Shown here piece after piece: positions 8,677 to 17,550 of a DNA stretch of 64,000 bases. The notes under the pieces were generated by a model, which was not told the origin of the DNA, searched no databases, and saw only the letters and a list, made by a program, of their open reading frames with translations. The stretch lies in assembly GCA_026169815.1 (NCBI GenBank), contig JAPFDT010000033.1, positions 1 through 64,000 on the forward strand. The letters are read 5' to 3'. This DNA is from Pseudogracilibacillus sp. Its GTDB lineage: Bacteria > Bacillota > Bacilli > Bacillales > Amphibacillaceae. Numbering within the stretch: position 1 is the stretch's first letter; each line of letters begins with the position of its first letter. The position numbers and the translations under genes were made by a program.

Positions 8677-9207
8677 TTAAGCTGCTGGATTTGCTTCTAG
8701 TTCAAGCGTAATCTTAATTTTACTTCCTACTACAAATCCACCTGTTTCTAGTGCTTGGTTCCAAGTTAAACCAAAGTCTTCACGATTGATTGAACCATTT
8801 ACTGTGAAACCAGCTACTTCTTGCTCGCCTCCTGGCATTACTGCCTTTCCTTCAAATTCAGCTTTAAATGTAACTTCTTTTGTTACACCTTTAATCGTTA
8901 AATTACCTACTAGATCATATTCATCTTCAGATGTTTCAACTATTTTCGTAGATTCAAAATCCATTGTTGGATACTTTTCTACTTCAAAAAAGTCTGCTGA
9001 ACGTAAATGATTATCACGGTGCTCATTATTCGTATTAATCGAATCCATATTTACTTTAAACTGAACTTTAGCGTTTGCTAAGTTTTCTGGATCTCCTTTA
9101 ATTGTTCCTTCAAAGTCGTTAAAATTACCACGCACTCTCGATACCATCATGTGTTTCACTGTAAAACCTACGTTTGTATGTGCTGTGTCAATATTCCAAG
9201 TTGTCAT
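8677..9207 (-). CDS. YceI family polyisoprenoid-binding-like protein (copy 1)
   Basis: The 176-residue protein is of the YceI lipocalin-like family. It opens with WNIDTAHTNVGFTVKHMMVSRVRGNF and continues with HRDNHLRSADFFEVEKYP and NREDFGLTWNQALETGG. YceI homologues bind isoprenoid lipids and appear in stress and dehalogenation contexts. This one has no signal peptide, so it should be cytoplasmic. A second 176-residue YceI lies at 49002 with the same motifs but clear divergence. AGGGAGATG precedes the ATG. It is monocistronic. Confidence 0.87.
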   Translation of the reverse strand: MTTWNIDTAHTNVGFTVKHMMVSRVRGNFNDFEGTIKGDPENLANAKVQFKVNMDSINTNNEHRDNHLRSADFFEVEKYPTMDFESTKIVETSEDEYDLVGNLTIKGVTKEVTFKAEFEGKAVMPGGEQEVAGFTVNGSINREDFGLTWNQALETGGFVVGSKIKITLELEANPAA

Positions 9208-9386
9208 TACTTTTCATCTCCCTTTCCTTTTTTAGACTAAATACATCATATAATACAATTACCTCGAATTCAATATATATGCTTTAAGGATAATTAGTTT
9301 CGTAATTTAAAAGGCAATCCTTCCAATAAAATTACTAATACTAATTCAATTCCCTATATAGAGAAACTAAAACAGGAAATTTAACT

Positions 9387-9707
9387 GAATCAATTTCATA
9401 ATTCATATTTTCTAGCTTAAACACGAACTTTACGTTTGAAGATAAATCCATTTACTTTCATTCCAGCCGACTGCTTTCTCCGGGCATGGCCTCAACTCTT
9501 ACAACAACACTAACATGTTGTTGTAAGGATTTTCGGACTCATGGGTTTCACTATCGCTCACCCACCGAAGAACATTTGCCTTTCCCGCAAGAGACAGTCG
9601 GCTTCTATTCAAGTAAACTCAGTTACATAACTAAACGCGAATTTTAAGGAATATAATACATTATCGTTCGTGTTTTTAACGAGAATTCCCTATTATGAAA
9701 TTGATTC
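9387..9707. repeat. MITE-like repeat, copy A (most complete)
   Basis: This 321-bp non-coding element is bounded by perfect 15-bp inverted repeats GAATCAATTTCATAA (9387-9401) and its complement (9693-9707). The termini extend as imperfect repeats to an ACACGAAC block on each side. Inside, an inverted pair CCGACTG/CAGTCGG (near 9467 and 9596) encloses a GC-richer core with a small ACAACAAC/GTTGTTGT hairpin near 9500-9525. Related pieces occur near 12238, 15994, 22521 and 29847. No transposase is present. Confidence 0.6.
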
Positions 9708-9763
9708 AACTTTATAAAAAAACTAGCACACAACTTTTTGTCATGTACTAGTTTGTTAATAAA

Positions 9764-11044
9764 TCAATTACTTATCTCATTTTCTATTTGTTCACCTTCC
9801 ACTATTTGTGCTTGCTGAAGTAATTCTTTCTTTAACACTTTCACTCCTGTTGCGATGTCTTCAATCGATGTGAATTCATCTTTATTATGGCTAACTCCAC
9901 CTTGTGACGGGACAAAAATCATGCCTGTCGGGTAAAGTTGTGCCATATTCATGGCGTCATGTCCTGCACCACTTGGCATTTCTAAATATGCTAATTCTAA
10001 GTTTTCACACGTTTTTTTAATCGACTGTACGATATTCTTTTTTAATTTTACCGGTAACTCATCAGAAAGTTCTGTACATTCAATTTTTAGGTCTCGTTTA
10101 TTTTCTACCATTTTTATACTTTTCTTTAATTCTCTTACTACTTTATCTTTTGATGCTTTAAAAATACCTCGAATATCGACTTGGAGTACTACTTTGCCTG
10201 GCACGACATTCATCGCATTAGGAAATACGCGCGCACTTCCAATAGTAGCTACTGTTCCATTTAACGCTTCTAATCTAGCTGATTCTTCAACAGCTAAAAC
10301 AAGTTCCGTCGCACCTGCAAATGCATCTTTTCTTAACCACATTGGAGTTGCTCCTGAATGTGCCGCTTGACCAATCACTTTTATTTCAAATCTCGTTGGA
10401 GCCGCTATTCCTGAAACGACCCCAATTTGTTTTTGTTCATGTTCTAAAACAATTCCTTGCTCAACGTGTAATTCATAAAATGCTTTTAATTCCCTTTTAT
10501 CGCGCACAACTTCCCTTATATCTTTAAAACCTAATCCTTGAACTTCCAATGCTTCAAAAAAACTCATCGCATTATGATCTGACAATCTAGCTAACTCTGC
10601 TTTTGTTACAAGTCCTGTCATTGCTTTACTACCAATAGTTGCTACTCCAAAACGCGCTGACTCTTCACACGCAAAAATAATAAGTTCAATAGGATGGGCT
10701 GTTGTAATACCTTTTTCATTTAGCAAGCGAATGACTTCTAATCCTGCAATGACACCAACTGTTCCGTCATATTGTCCACCATCATAAACTGTATCAATAT
10801 GCGAACCACATGCTACCGCTGGCAAGTGGGGTTGCTTTCCTTCTCTTCGCGCAATGACATTGCCAATCGGATCTATATGGACATCAAGACCTTCTTCTTC
10901 CATTAACTTTATTAAATAACGTAAAGCAGCTTGCTCTTCATCTGAATACGCAATCCGGTTCATTCCTCTATCTGAATAACCAAACTCATTCAATGAACGC
11001 AAGGTTTTCTCTATTCGTTCTAAATCCACCTTCATCCCCCTCAC
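9764..11044 (-). CDS. M20-family Zn-dependent hydrolase (allantoate / N-carbamoyl-amino-acid amidohydrolase type)
   Basis: This 426-residue protein has the bi-metal M20 pattern: GSHIDTVYDGGQYDGTVG (His/Asp ligands), ACEESARFG (Glu pair), ELHVEQG, dimerisation domain, then AAHSGATPM and GAGHDAMNMA near the C-terminus. Family members hydrolyse the C-N bond of allantoate, ureidoglycolate or N-carbamoyl-L-amino acids, and the exact substrate cannot be read from sequence. The start is uncertain: GTG at 11044, ATG at 11035 or GTG at 11029, the last having the best spacing to GAGGGGG. A 25-nt gap separates it from an upstream membrane-protein gene, so they may be cotranscribed. Confidence 0.85.
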   Translation of the reverse strand: MRGMKVDLERIEKTLRSLNEFGYSDRGMNRIAYSDEEQAALRYLIKLMEEEGLDVHIDPIGNVIARREGKQPHLPAVACGSHIDTVYDGGQYDGTVGVIAGLEVIRLLNEKGITTAHPIELIIFACEESARFGVATIGSKAMTGLVTKAELARLSDHNAMSFFEALEVQGLGFKDIREVVRDKRELKAFYELHVEQGIVLEHEQKQIGVVSGIAAPTRFEIKVIGQAAHSGATPMWLRKDAFAGATELVLAVEESARLEALNGTVATIGSARVFPNAMNVVPGKVVLQVDIRGIFKASKDKVVRELKKSIKMVENKRDLKIECTELSDELPVKLKKNIVQSIKKTCENLELAYLEMPSGAGHDAMNMAQLYPTGMIFVPSQGGVSHNKDEFTSIEDIATGVKVLKKELLQQAQIVEGEQIENEISN

Positions 11045-11069
11045 TAAAGACTTCTCTATTATAATCTAA

Positions 11070-11717
11070 TCAAATATCATCAGGTGATTGCTTAGGAAAA
11101 AGTGTATAAGACCAATTAACAATTGTATCGACTATATAAATAATCACCCATAAACGGATAACCTGATTCAACATCTCACTAGTAAAAGGTTGTAATAATG
11201 CCTCATCATTAAACCAACTTCTCTCTTGTAAAAAATAAACCCACGACGCTTCTGATGTACCATATGCATTCCAAAAATAAATAAGCGCTCCTAAAAAAAT
11301 AATCGTATGCGCATAAAACCAATAACGTGCTTTTCTTGCTACTGTTTTTGGATGTTTTAATCGTGCCATTTCTTCCACTTCTTCATCTTTAAGAAGTGAT
11401 ACATTACGCCACTTACCAATTTTTTCACGGGCTGTATAATCAAGCTTTTTAAAGTCTGTTCTTCCAAATGTAGCTGCATAAATCAAAAAAATAACGATGA
11501 CAATTTGAAAAGTTGAAATAGTCCCTGTCTCTTTATAGACAAGAAAAGCAAGGATCCCCTCTAATACCATCGTAAATAAAAATAAGCTTAAAAAAATCGT
11601 ACTTACTTTACGTAAAGATAATATATATCGTGCACCGATGAAACATAATAAACAAATTAGGGCAGCAATTTCGATCGCAATAAAAATACCCCAAGAATTT
11701 TCTGCAATAAACTGCAT
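11070..11717 (-). CDS. Hypothetical multi-pass membrane protein
   Basis: I do not recognise this family. The 215 residues hold about five hydrophobic segments: 10-30, 40-60, 70-85, a soluble charged loop (88-130) and two helices (about 133-150 and 185-203). The C-terminus is KQSPDDI. GAGGATAG precedes the ATG. It lies 25 nt upstream of the M20 hydrolase and 52 nt downstream of another small membrane-protein gene, all on the same strand. Confidence 0.7.
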   Translation of the reverse strand: MQFIAENSWGIFIAIEIAALICLLCFIGARYILSLRKVSTIFLSLFLFTMVLEGILAFLVYKETGTISTFQIVIVIFLIYAATFGRTDFKKLDYTAREKIGKWRNVSLLKDEEVEEMARLKHPKTVARKARYWFYAHTIIFLGALIYFWNAYGTSEASWVYFLQERSWFNDEALLQPFTSEMLNQVIRLWVIIYIVDTIVNWSYTLFPKQSPDDI

Positions 11718-11769
11718 CTATCCTCAATCCTTTAATGAAATTAACGTATTTTTATTATCATACTATATT

Positions 11770-12111
11770 TTACGATTTTTCCAAACTATTATTTTTAATA
11801 AAGAAAAAACTAATTAAATATCCAACACATGTCAGAGCGAAAAGAGAGAAAATACTTTCAGTCAATAAAAAATAAAAACTAATCGGCAAGGACCATAAAA
11901 AAGCAATAAACAAAAAGATACGTCGCTCAGTTAACGCAGCTACTCCCGCTAAAATAGCAGGCAAGAGTAAAGTTACTATTGTCTGTCGAAACGGTAATAT
12001 TTCACTCACCTCAACTGAATATGGATTAAAGAAATGTAATACAATCCACAATATAATACTGATACTTCCTGAAATGACACCTATGACAACTCCTGTTTTC
12101 TGCATCATCAC
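11770..12111 (-). CDS. Hypothetical small membrane protein
   Basis: This unrecognised 113-residue protein has three to four predicted helices and almost no soluble part. The start lies within GTGATGATG; the first or second ATG is likely, with AGGAAAGTGG upstream. It may begin a unit with the genes at 11070 and 9764. Confidence 0.6.
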   Translation of the reverse strand: MMMQKTGVVIGVISGSISIILWIVLHFFNPYSVEVSEILPFRQTIVTLLLPAILAGVAALTERRIFLFIAFLWSLPISFYFLLTESIFSLFALTCVGYLISFFFIKNNSLEKS

Positions 12112-12178
12112 ACCACTTTCCTCATTTTTTATTTAGTTTGCGTGACTTTTCTTGAATCATGCTCAACTTTTTCTAATA

Positions 12179-12222
12179 AAAAATCAGCTCTAATACTATA
12201 TAAGCATTAAAACTGATTTTTA
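12179..12222 (-). terminator. Terminator downstream of the BCCT gene
   Basis: AAAATCAG (near 12180) pairs with CTGATTTT (12213-12220) around an A/T-rich loop, with A/T runs on both sides. It lies beyond the repeat fragment that abuts the BCCT stop. Confidence 0.5.
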
Positions 12223-12229
12223 ATTACAT

Positions 12230-12275
12230 TACGTTTGATGAAAACGTTCAGAACTAATCGTTCGTGTTTTTAATT
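12230..12275. repeat. MITE-like repeat, copy D (internally deleted)
   Basis: TACGTTTGATGAAAA is joined almost directly to ATCGTTCGTGTTTTTAA. These match the inner left part and the right terminal part of copy A at 9387-9707, so this is a short deletion derivative touching the BCCT stop codon. Confidence 0.45.
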
Positions 12276-13812
12276 ATGTTACCTTTTTATGAGATTGATT
12301 TTCATACATATCTTTACATACTTTTGGCGCTGTCCAAAATGTCGTTAACAACAACAACACGACAGGCACAGCTGTTACGACAATAAATGATTGAAGCGCA
12401 TTGACACTACCTTCTCCAATCGTTACTAACACAATCGCAACTAATCCCATGACGAGTGCATAAAACGCTCTTAACCAGCGAGGTGGGTTACCATCACCTG
12501 AAATCGCCATCGAAATCGTCAAGGACATTGAATCTGTCGTCGTTAAAACAAACACAATTGTCGCTAATAAAAATAAGAACCCAAAAATAGTACCAAATGG
12601 TAATTGTTCCGTAATTGCCATCATGGCTGCTGGAGGCCCTGCTTCATTTAAAGCTTCAGAAACAGATCCTGGTATTTGTAGCTCTTGGAAAATACCTGTT
12701 CCACCAACAACTGTAAACCAAAAAGTTGTAATAACTGGCGCAATAATCGCTACAGCTAATACTAACTCGCGAATCGTGCGTCCACGTGAAATTCGACTCG
12801 TAAAAACAGCCATCATTGGACCATATCCTACAAACCACGCAAAGAAAAACACTGTCCACATTCCGAGCCAAGCTTCATCTCCACGATATGTGTTAAATGA
12901 AATAAACTCATTAATATAAAGACCGAACGCCTCAAAATAGTTGTTAAAGATAAACATACCTGGTCCAAGTATTAAAACACCGATAATTAATCCAACAGCT
13001 AAAATAACGTTCGCACTACTTAAAAATTGAATGCCTTTGTGAATACCTGTTACCGCAGATATCGCCGCACCTATTACTAGTAAAATAACAATGATGATAT
13101 GAACAGATAAGTTGTTCGCAATACCTGTAATCGTACTAATTCCATAACCCGCTTGTAGTCCTAAAAATCCAATCGGTCCAATTGTTCCAGCCGCAACTGC
13201 AATAATCGAAAATGAATCGACAATCGTTCCGAACGCGCTTTTTTTCATGATCTTTTCACCAAAAATTGGATACAGCAAGGAACGAGGTTTTAATGGCATA
13301 CCTTTATGGTAATGTGCATACATTAATACGATCGTTCCTAATGTACCTAAAATCGCCCACGATAAAAATCCCCAATCAACAAAGCTCAATGCCAATGCTG
13401 GTACAATAGCTTCGATTGAACCATCCTCAATGCCTGAGAAGTGAGGCGGCACAGATAAAAAGTGACTTAACGGTTCAGCCGCTGCCCAAAACACTCCGCC
13501 ACCAGCTAATAATGTACACATAATAATTGATATCCACTTAAATGTACTAATCTCCGGCTTTTCCATATTACCTAAACGGATATGACCGTATTTAGAAAAA
13601 GCCAATATCAAGGCAATAAAAAATGTACCAAGTAACACAACTTGATAAATCATCCCAAAATAAGTTGCCGATAGTCCAAATAAATAATCCACCATTCTCG
13701 CGATAAAATCTGGATTAATCACAGCTATTAAGACAAATAAAAGCAATGCTCCGCCACTTATAAAAAAGGATGGTAAATCTAAGGATACTTTTCCTTCTTT
13801 CAAATCTTTCAT
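12274..13812 (-). CDS. BCCT family transporter
   Basis: This 512-residue permease has twelve or so helices and the betaine/carnitine/choline transporter hallmarks GGGVFWAAAEPLSHF and ARISRGRTIREL-like SRISRGRTIREL, plus TTDSMSLT near the C-terminus. Classical members import glycine betaine or choline with sodium. The tryptophan-rich WxxWW-type helix of OpuD/BetP is here FFFAWFVGYGPM, missing most tryptophans, so the substrate may not be a usual betaine. The ATG at 13812 follows GGAGGAAAGAAAC; a longer frame has no SD. It is monocistronic. Confidence 0.85.
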   Translation of the reverse strand: MKDLKEGKVSLDLPSFFISGGALLLFVLIAVINPDFIARMVDYLFGLSATYFGMIYQVVLLGTFFIALILAFSKYGHIRLGNMEKPEISTFKWISIIMCTLLAGGGVFWAAAEPLSHFLSVPPHFSGIEDGSIEAIVPALALSFVDWGFLSWAILGTLGTIVLMYAHYHKGMPLKPRSLLYPIFGEKIMKKSAFGTIVDSFSIIAVAAGTIGPIGFLGLQAGYGISTITGIANNLSVHIIIVILLVIGAAISAVTGIHKGIQFLSSANVILAVGLIIGVLILGPGMFIFNNYFEAFGLYINEFISFNTYRGDEAWLGMWTVFFFAWFVGYGPMMAVFTSRISRGRTIRELVLAVAIIAPVITTFWFTVVGGTGIFQELQIPGSVSEALNEAGPPAAMMAITEQLPFGTIFGFLFLLATIVFVLTTTDSMSLTISMAISGDGNPPRWLRAFYALVMGLVAIVLVTIGEGSVNALQSFIVVTAVPVVLLLLTTFWTAPKVCKDMYENQSHKKVT

Positions 13813-14035
13813 GTTTCTTTCCTCCAATATATAAATTACTCTACTTACTGTGTAGAAAATCAAAAACTACAATGCAACTCACTTTTATTTAATAAGATAC
13901 AATTAGTTTGTTCAAAAAACTGAATATCATTTACAGCAAAATAAAGAACGGGTTTCACATTATAGTAATTTCTAGTTATTGTCAATGAAAAACAGAAAGA
14001 TTTTTTTATAATAAAATGGCGAATAAATAACATCA

Positions 14036-14072
14036 AAAAAACCTGTACATACATTTCGTATATACAGGTTCT
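14036..14072 (-). terminator. Terminator of the TehB-like gene
   Basis: AACCTGTA and TATACAGGTT arms flank a short loop, directly downstream of the methyltransferase stop. The minus strand continues into a T-rich run. Confidence 0.6.
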
Positions 14073-14083
14073 TCCATACTTTA

Positions 14084-14686
14084 TTATGCAAATGGTTTTT
14101 GGCCGACAAATTGGATAACGTGCGACAAACCATTATGTAATTCCCCTTCATGACGCGTAACTTCACCTGTAAAAAAGTGAACAATACGCCAATCAGCAAA
14201 AGTCGTTAGAAACTCTTCTGGGCGATATAAAAGATCAATATTTGGCGGCCCGCCACTTTTATACGGTAATTGATAATGAGAATAAACTTCCGTTAAAAAG
14301 TACCCACCTGGTTTCACCGCTTCTTCAATGCTTGTTAACGTTTTTGTGCGTAACTCTAATGGAAAGTGGCCGAACACGCAAATAATTTCATCCCATTCTT
14401 CCTTGCCCCATGCCGCTTCATTTAAATCGACTAACTTAGTCGCCACTTCCACCCCACGCTCATTAGCCAAGGCGTTTGTTTTATCTAAACCTGACTGAGC
14501 GTAATCCCATGCTGTTACATCCATCCCTTGTTCTGCTAAATAAACAGCATTACGCCCTTCACCTTCTGCAATGGCAAGCGCCTTTCCAGTGATACCTAGT
14601 TTATGATGAAATTCCGTTAAAAAAGCATTTGCCTCTTTACCGTAAACATAATTTTCAGCTAAAAATCGTTTATGCCAATAATTCAT
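14084..14686 (-). CDS. Class I SAM-dependent methyltransferase (TehB-like)
   Basis: The 200-residue enzyme opens with YWHKRFLAENYVYGKEANAF and has motif I AIAEGEGRNAVYLAEQG (about residues 37-53), the acidic VTAWDYA and a late PGGYFLTEVY. This is the TehB/thiopurine methyltransferase-like subgroup, whose substrates range from metalloids to small thiols. AAGAGGTG lies 9 nt before the ATG. It is divergent from a TDT-family (TehA-like) permease, which strengthens but does not prove a tellurite/oxyanion role. B. subtilis also has a methyltransferase (ybaJ) near cwlD, but I cannot show orthology. Confidence 0.8.
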   Translation of the reverse strand: MNYWHKRFLAENYVYGKEANAFLTEFHHKLGITGKALAIAEGEGRNAVYLAEQGMDVTAWDYAQSGLDKTNALANERGVEVATKLVDLNEAAWGKEEWDEIICVFGHFPLELRTKTLTSIEEAVKPGGYFLTEVYSHYQLPYKSGGPPNIDLLYRPEEFLTTFADWRIVHFFTGEVTRHEGELHNGLSHVIQFVGQKPFA

Positions 14687-14812
14687 TCAGTCATACACCT
14701 CTTTTTATTATATTTTCTCACATAAAAAATCCTATCTTATATTATCGCATTTTTTAATATGAACAGATACAATTTTGCTTAAAGTCAACTTTCTTCTAGA
14801 TAAGCTAGTTAA

Positions 14813-14841
14813 TTGCCTTCATACCCTTCCCCGTATATACT
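14813..14841 (+). promoter_or_regulatory. Promoter of the TDT transporter gene
   Basis: TTGCCT (14813-14818), a 17-nt spacer and TATACT (14836-14841) stand about 47 nt before the ATG at 14888, which has an AGGAGAGAG SD. Confidence 0.55.
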
Positions 14842-14887
14842 GAGTTATACTATCATTAATTATATAGATAAATGAGGAGAGAGTTGT

Positions 14888-15844
14888 ATGACAGCAGAAC
14901 GAGGCCTACGGTATTTTCCCATCGCATTATTTGCTAGCGTAATGGGACTTTCAGGTGTAACAATGGCTTTAAAACATGCCGAAAACTTATATGGATTTAA
15001 ACATGTTACTTCTACTATCTTTTTAATTTTAACGACATTATTATTTTTCGTAAATGCACTTATTTTACTTTATCGTATGATCCGTCACCGTGATGAGGTG
15101 AAACTTGATTTCAATCATCCAGTCAAAATGAATTTCTTTGCTGCGATTTCCATTAGTATGTTACTAATTGCAACAGCATTTCTTGAAATAAGTAATCCAA
15201 TCTCTTTTAGCTTTTGGATTTTAGGTGCTATTTTACAAGCTATACTTACATTAGTTATTTTATCAAAATTAATTTGGACTTTTTCTTTTACAATTGAACA
15301 ATTTAATCCTGCTTGGTTTATCCCGATTGTAGGAAACATTGTCGTTCCTTTAGCAGGTAGTTCCCATGTGGCACCTGATATAAACTGGATATTTTTTAGT
15401 ACTGGAATTGTTTTTAGTATTATTTACACGACTGTATTTTTTAATCGGATCTTTTTTCATCCACCATTACCACCTATGTTATTACCGACATTCTTTATTT
15501 TAATGGCACCACCAGCTATTGGATTTGTTTCTTATGTTAAATTATCCGGTGGCATTGATACATTTGCTTATATTTTATATGGAACAGCATTTGTTATTGG
15601 ATTATTATTGTTGTTCCAAATTAAACGTTTCATACAAATCCCATTTTTCGTATCATGGTGGGCTTTCTTATTCCCGTCTGCCGCAATGACCATTGCAACT
15701 GTAGAAATGTTTCTAGATCATGGGAGACCAATGTATGAAGTGTTATTTATTATTCAAGTGTTTGGCTTGTTATTTTTAGTAATATTTTTATTAGGAAAAA
15801 CAATTCAGCTCGCATTGCAAAAGAAGTTATGTGTAAAAGGGTAG
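14888..15844 (+). CDS. TDT family (TehA/SLAC1-type) transporter
   Basis: The 318-residue protein has ten hydrophobic helices and starts with RGLRYFPIALFASVMGLSGV, the TDT family signature. SLAC1/TehA proteins are anion channels or tellurite-resistance/C4-dicarboxylate transporters. Late conserved phenylalanines and DHGRPMYEV are in the usual places. AGGAGAGAG precedes the ATG. It is divergent from the TehB-like methyltransferase, resembling a split tehA/tehB pair. Ion and direction of transport are unknown. Confidence 0.85.
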   Translation: MTAERGLRYFPIALFASVMGLSGVTMALKHAENLYGFKHVTSTIFLILTTLLFFVNALILLYRMIRHRDEVKLDFNHPVKMNFFAAISISMLLIATAFLEISNPISFSFWILGAILQAILTLVILSKLIWTFSFTIEQFNPAWFIPIVGNIVVPLAGSSHVAPDINWIFFSTGIVFSIIYTTVFFNRIFFHPPLPPMLLPTFFILMAPPAIGFVSYVKLSGGIDTFAYILYGTAFVIGLLLLFQIKRFIQIPFFVSWWAFLFPSAAMTIATVEMFLDHGRPMYEVLFIIQVFGLLFLVIFLLGKTIQLALQKKLCVKG

Positions 15845-15849
15845 AAAAG

Positions 15850-15930
15850 AAAGAGACTGGGACAAAACTGTTTTCATCTATGGATGTGGATTGATTAAAT
15901 AATCGTTTCGGAAATATGGTTTTGTCCCAC
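15850..15930. repeat. Inverted repeat GGGACAAAAC/GTTTTGTCCC
   Basis: A 10-bp perfect pair (15859-15868 with 15919-15928) spans a 50-nt loop after the TDT gene. GAGACTGGGACAAAA motifs are common in Firmicute intergenic hairpins. It may act as a terminator or be part of a repeat, and a second pair TTGAAGTCA/TGACTTCAA (15940-15948, 15990-15998) follows. Confidence 0.5.
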
Positions 15931-15993
15931 CCTCAATAGTTGAAGTCATGCCTACAGAATGCAGGCGGTGTAATGAAGATAAACGGTTTTGAC

Positions 15994-16045
15994 TTCAAAC
16001 CTAAGGTTCGTGTTTGATGTACTGAAACTAAATGATGAAATTGAT
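15994..16045. repeat. MITE-like repeat, copy B (one end)
   Basis: CTTCAAACCTAAGGTTCGTG and ATGAAATTGATTC match, in inverse orientation, the left terminus of copy A at 9387. Only this end is recognisable. Confidence 0.5.
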
Positions 16046-16053
16046 TCAATTAT

Positions 16054-17346
16054 TTAATATATTAATATTAACCAAAAGTACAGTCCTGTTAATGTGATGA
16101 ATAAGGTTGGTATTGTTAACATAACGCCAATTTTAAAGTAATACCCCCACGTAATATGAATACCTTTCGTTTTTAAAACACTTAACCATAATAATGTGGC
16201 TAGTGATCCAATTGGCGTTATTTTAGGGCCTAAATCTGAGCCAACAACATTCGCATAAATGAGAGCCTCTTGCATCATGCCATCTATATTTGTATCAGCG
16301 ATAGCTAACACATTAATCATGACTGTCGGTAAATTGTTCATAACAGATGACAATCCTGCCGCTAAAAATCCCATCCCAATCGTACCGATAAATTCCCCTT
16401 GATTTACTAATAATTGAATGTACGTTCCTAATTCATTCGTTAATCCAACATTTCTGAGTCCATAGACGACTACATACATCCCTATCGAGAAGAAAATAAT
16501 TTCCCACGGTGCTCCTTTAATCATTTTCCGAGGTTGGACAACGGGACTTTTCCGGGAAATAATTAGAAAAATAATCGCAACTATACTGACAATAATTGAA
16601 ATCGGCACATGGATAAATTCACTAATAAAATAACCTAATAATAATACAGCTAATACAATCCATGAGAGACGGAATAATAACTTATCCTTAATTACTTCTT
16701 CAGGTCGCTGTAAATTAGTATCATCATACGTTTTTGGTATTTGTTTACGAAAAACTAAAAATAGGACAAACATACTTGCTCCTAAACTAATTAAATTAGG
16801 GATAAACATGTTAATAGCATATTCTAAAAAACTTATATTAAAGTAGTCCGCTGATACAATATTAACTAAATTACTCGTAATAAATGGTAAAGAAGTTGAA
16901 TCTGCGATAAAACCTGTCGCCATTATAAATGGTAATATTATTTTTTTATTAAAATTAAGTGATTGTGTCATCGCTAGCACAATTGGTGTAACGATTAATA
17001 CAGCCCCATCGTTTGTAAATAAAGCAGATACAATCGAACCTAATAAAATAACATAAAAAAACATCTTTAACCCATTTCTTTTTGCTAACCGAACCATATG
17101 TAATGCTGCCCATTCAAAAAATCCAATTTCATCAAGAATGAGAGAAATAATAATAATAGCAATCAAGGTTAATGTCGCATTCCATACAATACCCGTTACA
17201 TCTACTACATCTTGCATGTTGACAACACCAAGTAATAAAGCAATCAATGCTCCTACACATGCTGATATTCCAATTGATAAACCTTTAGGTTGCCAAATGA
17301 CAAAGAGTAACGTAATTAAAAAGATAATAATGGCTTTTAGAATCAA
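16054..17346 (-). CDS. ArsB/NhaD-superfamily permease
   Basis: This permease of about 430 residues has eleven or more helices and the ArsB-like ion-transporter motifs [33 protein letters not shown] and a C-terminal [21 protein letters not shown]. subtilis-type ArsB exports arsenite, but no arsR, arsC or arsD is nearby, so the substrate is open; relatives carry organic anions or sodium. The TTG at 17346 (MILKAII) is preferred: AGGAGGG stands 5 nt before it and the hydrophobic N-terminus begins there. A frame from 17382 has no SD. It lies downstream of the amidase, separated by a large palindrome, and could transport that pathway's substrate or product. Confidence 0.78.
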   Translation of the reverse strand: MILKAIIIFLITLLFVIWQPKGLSIGISACVGALIALLLGVVNMQDVVDVTGIVWNATLTLIAIIIISLILDEIGFFEWAALHMVRLAKRNGLKMFFYVILLGSIVSALFTNDGAVLIVTPIVLAMTQSLNFNKKIILPFIMATGFIADSTSLPFITSNLVNIVSADYFNISFLEYAINMFIPNLISLGASMFVLFLVFRKQIPKTYDDTNLQRPEEVIKDKLLFRLSWIVLAVLLLGYFISEFIHVPISIIVSIVAIIFLIISRKSPVVQPRKMIKGAPWEIIFFSIGMYVVVYGLRNVGLTNELGTYIQLLVNQGEFIGTIGMGFLAAGLSSVMNNLPTVMINVLAIADTNIDGMMQEALIYANVVGSDLGPKITPIGSLATLLWLSVLKTKGIHITWGYYFKIGVMLTIPTLFITLTGLYFWLILIY

Positions 17347-17397
17347 GCTTACCCTCCTCTCGCCCTCCAACCTAGCCATCATTTGTAAATCGATAAA

Positions 17398-17539
17398 AAA
17401 GGTTAGAGTATAACTATTTTCATAAAAAGGAAACTTAATAGAAACTGCTTCGAAAATAAGTCTGTATAATGGACATTTTCGAAGCTCGTTTCTATTATAA
17501 GCTAATTTTGCTATGATTTTAAGTTATACTCTAACCTTT
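17398..17539. repeat. 142-bp near-perfect palindrome between amidase and permease genes
   Basis: Outer arms of 18 bp are perfect (17398-17415 with 17522-17539). Inner arms AATAGAAAC/GTTTCTATT and GCTTCGAAAAT/ATTTTCGAAGC pair nearly throughout, leaving a loop of about 10 nt around 17465. TTGTAAAT occurs just outside both ends, a possible target duplication. As RNA it would form a very long hairpin that could end the amidase transcript or shield it. Confidence 0.65.
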
Positions 17540-17550
17540 GTAAATATATT

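Noticed and set aside
16054-17346. Arsenic resistance locus
   Set aside because: Only an ArsB-like permease is present; no arsR, arsC or arsA nearby, and the superfamily has many substrates.
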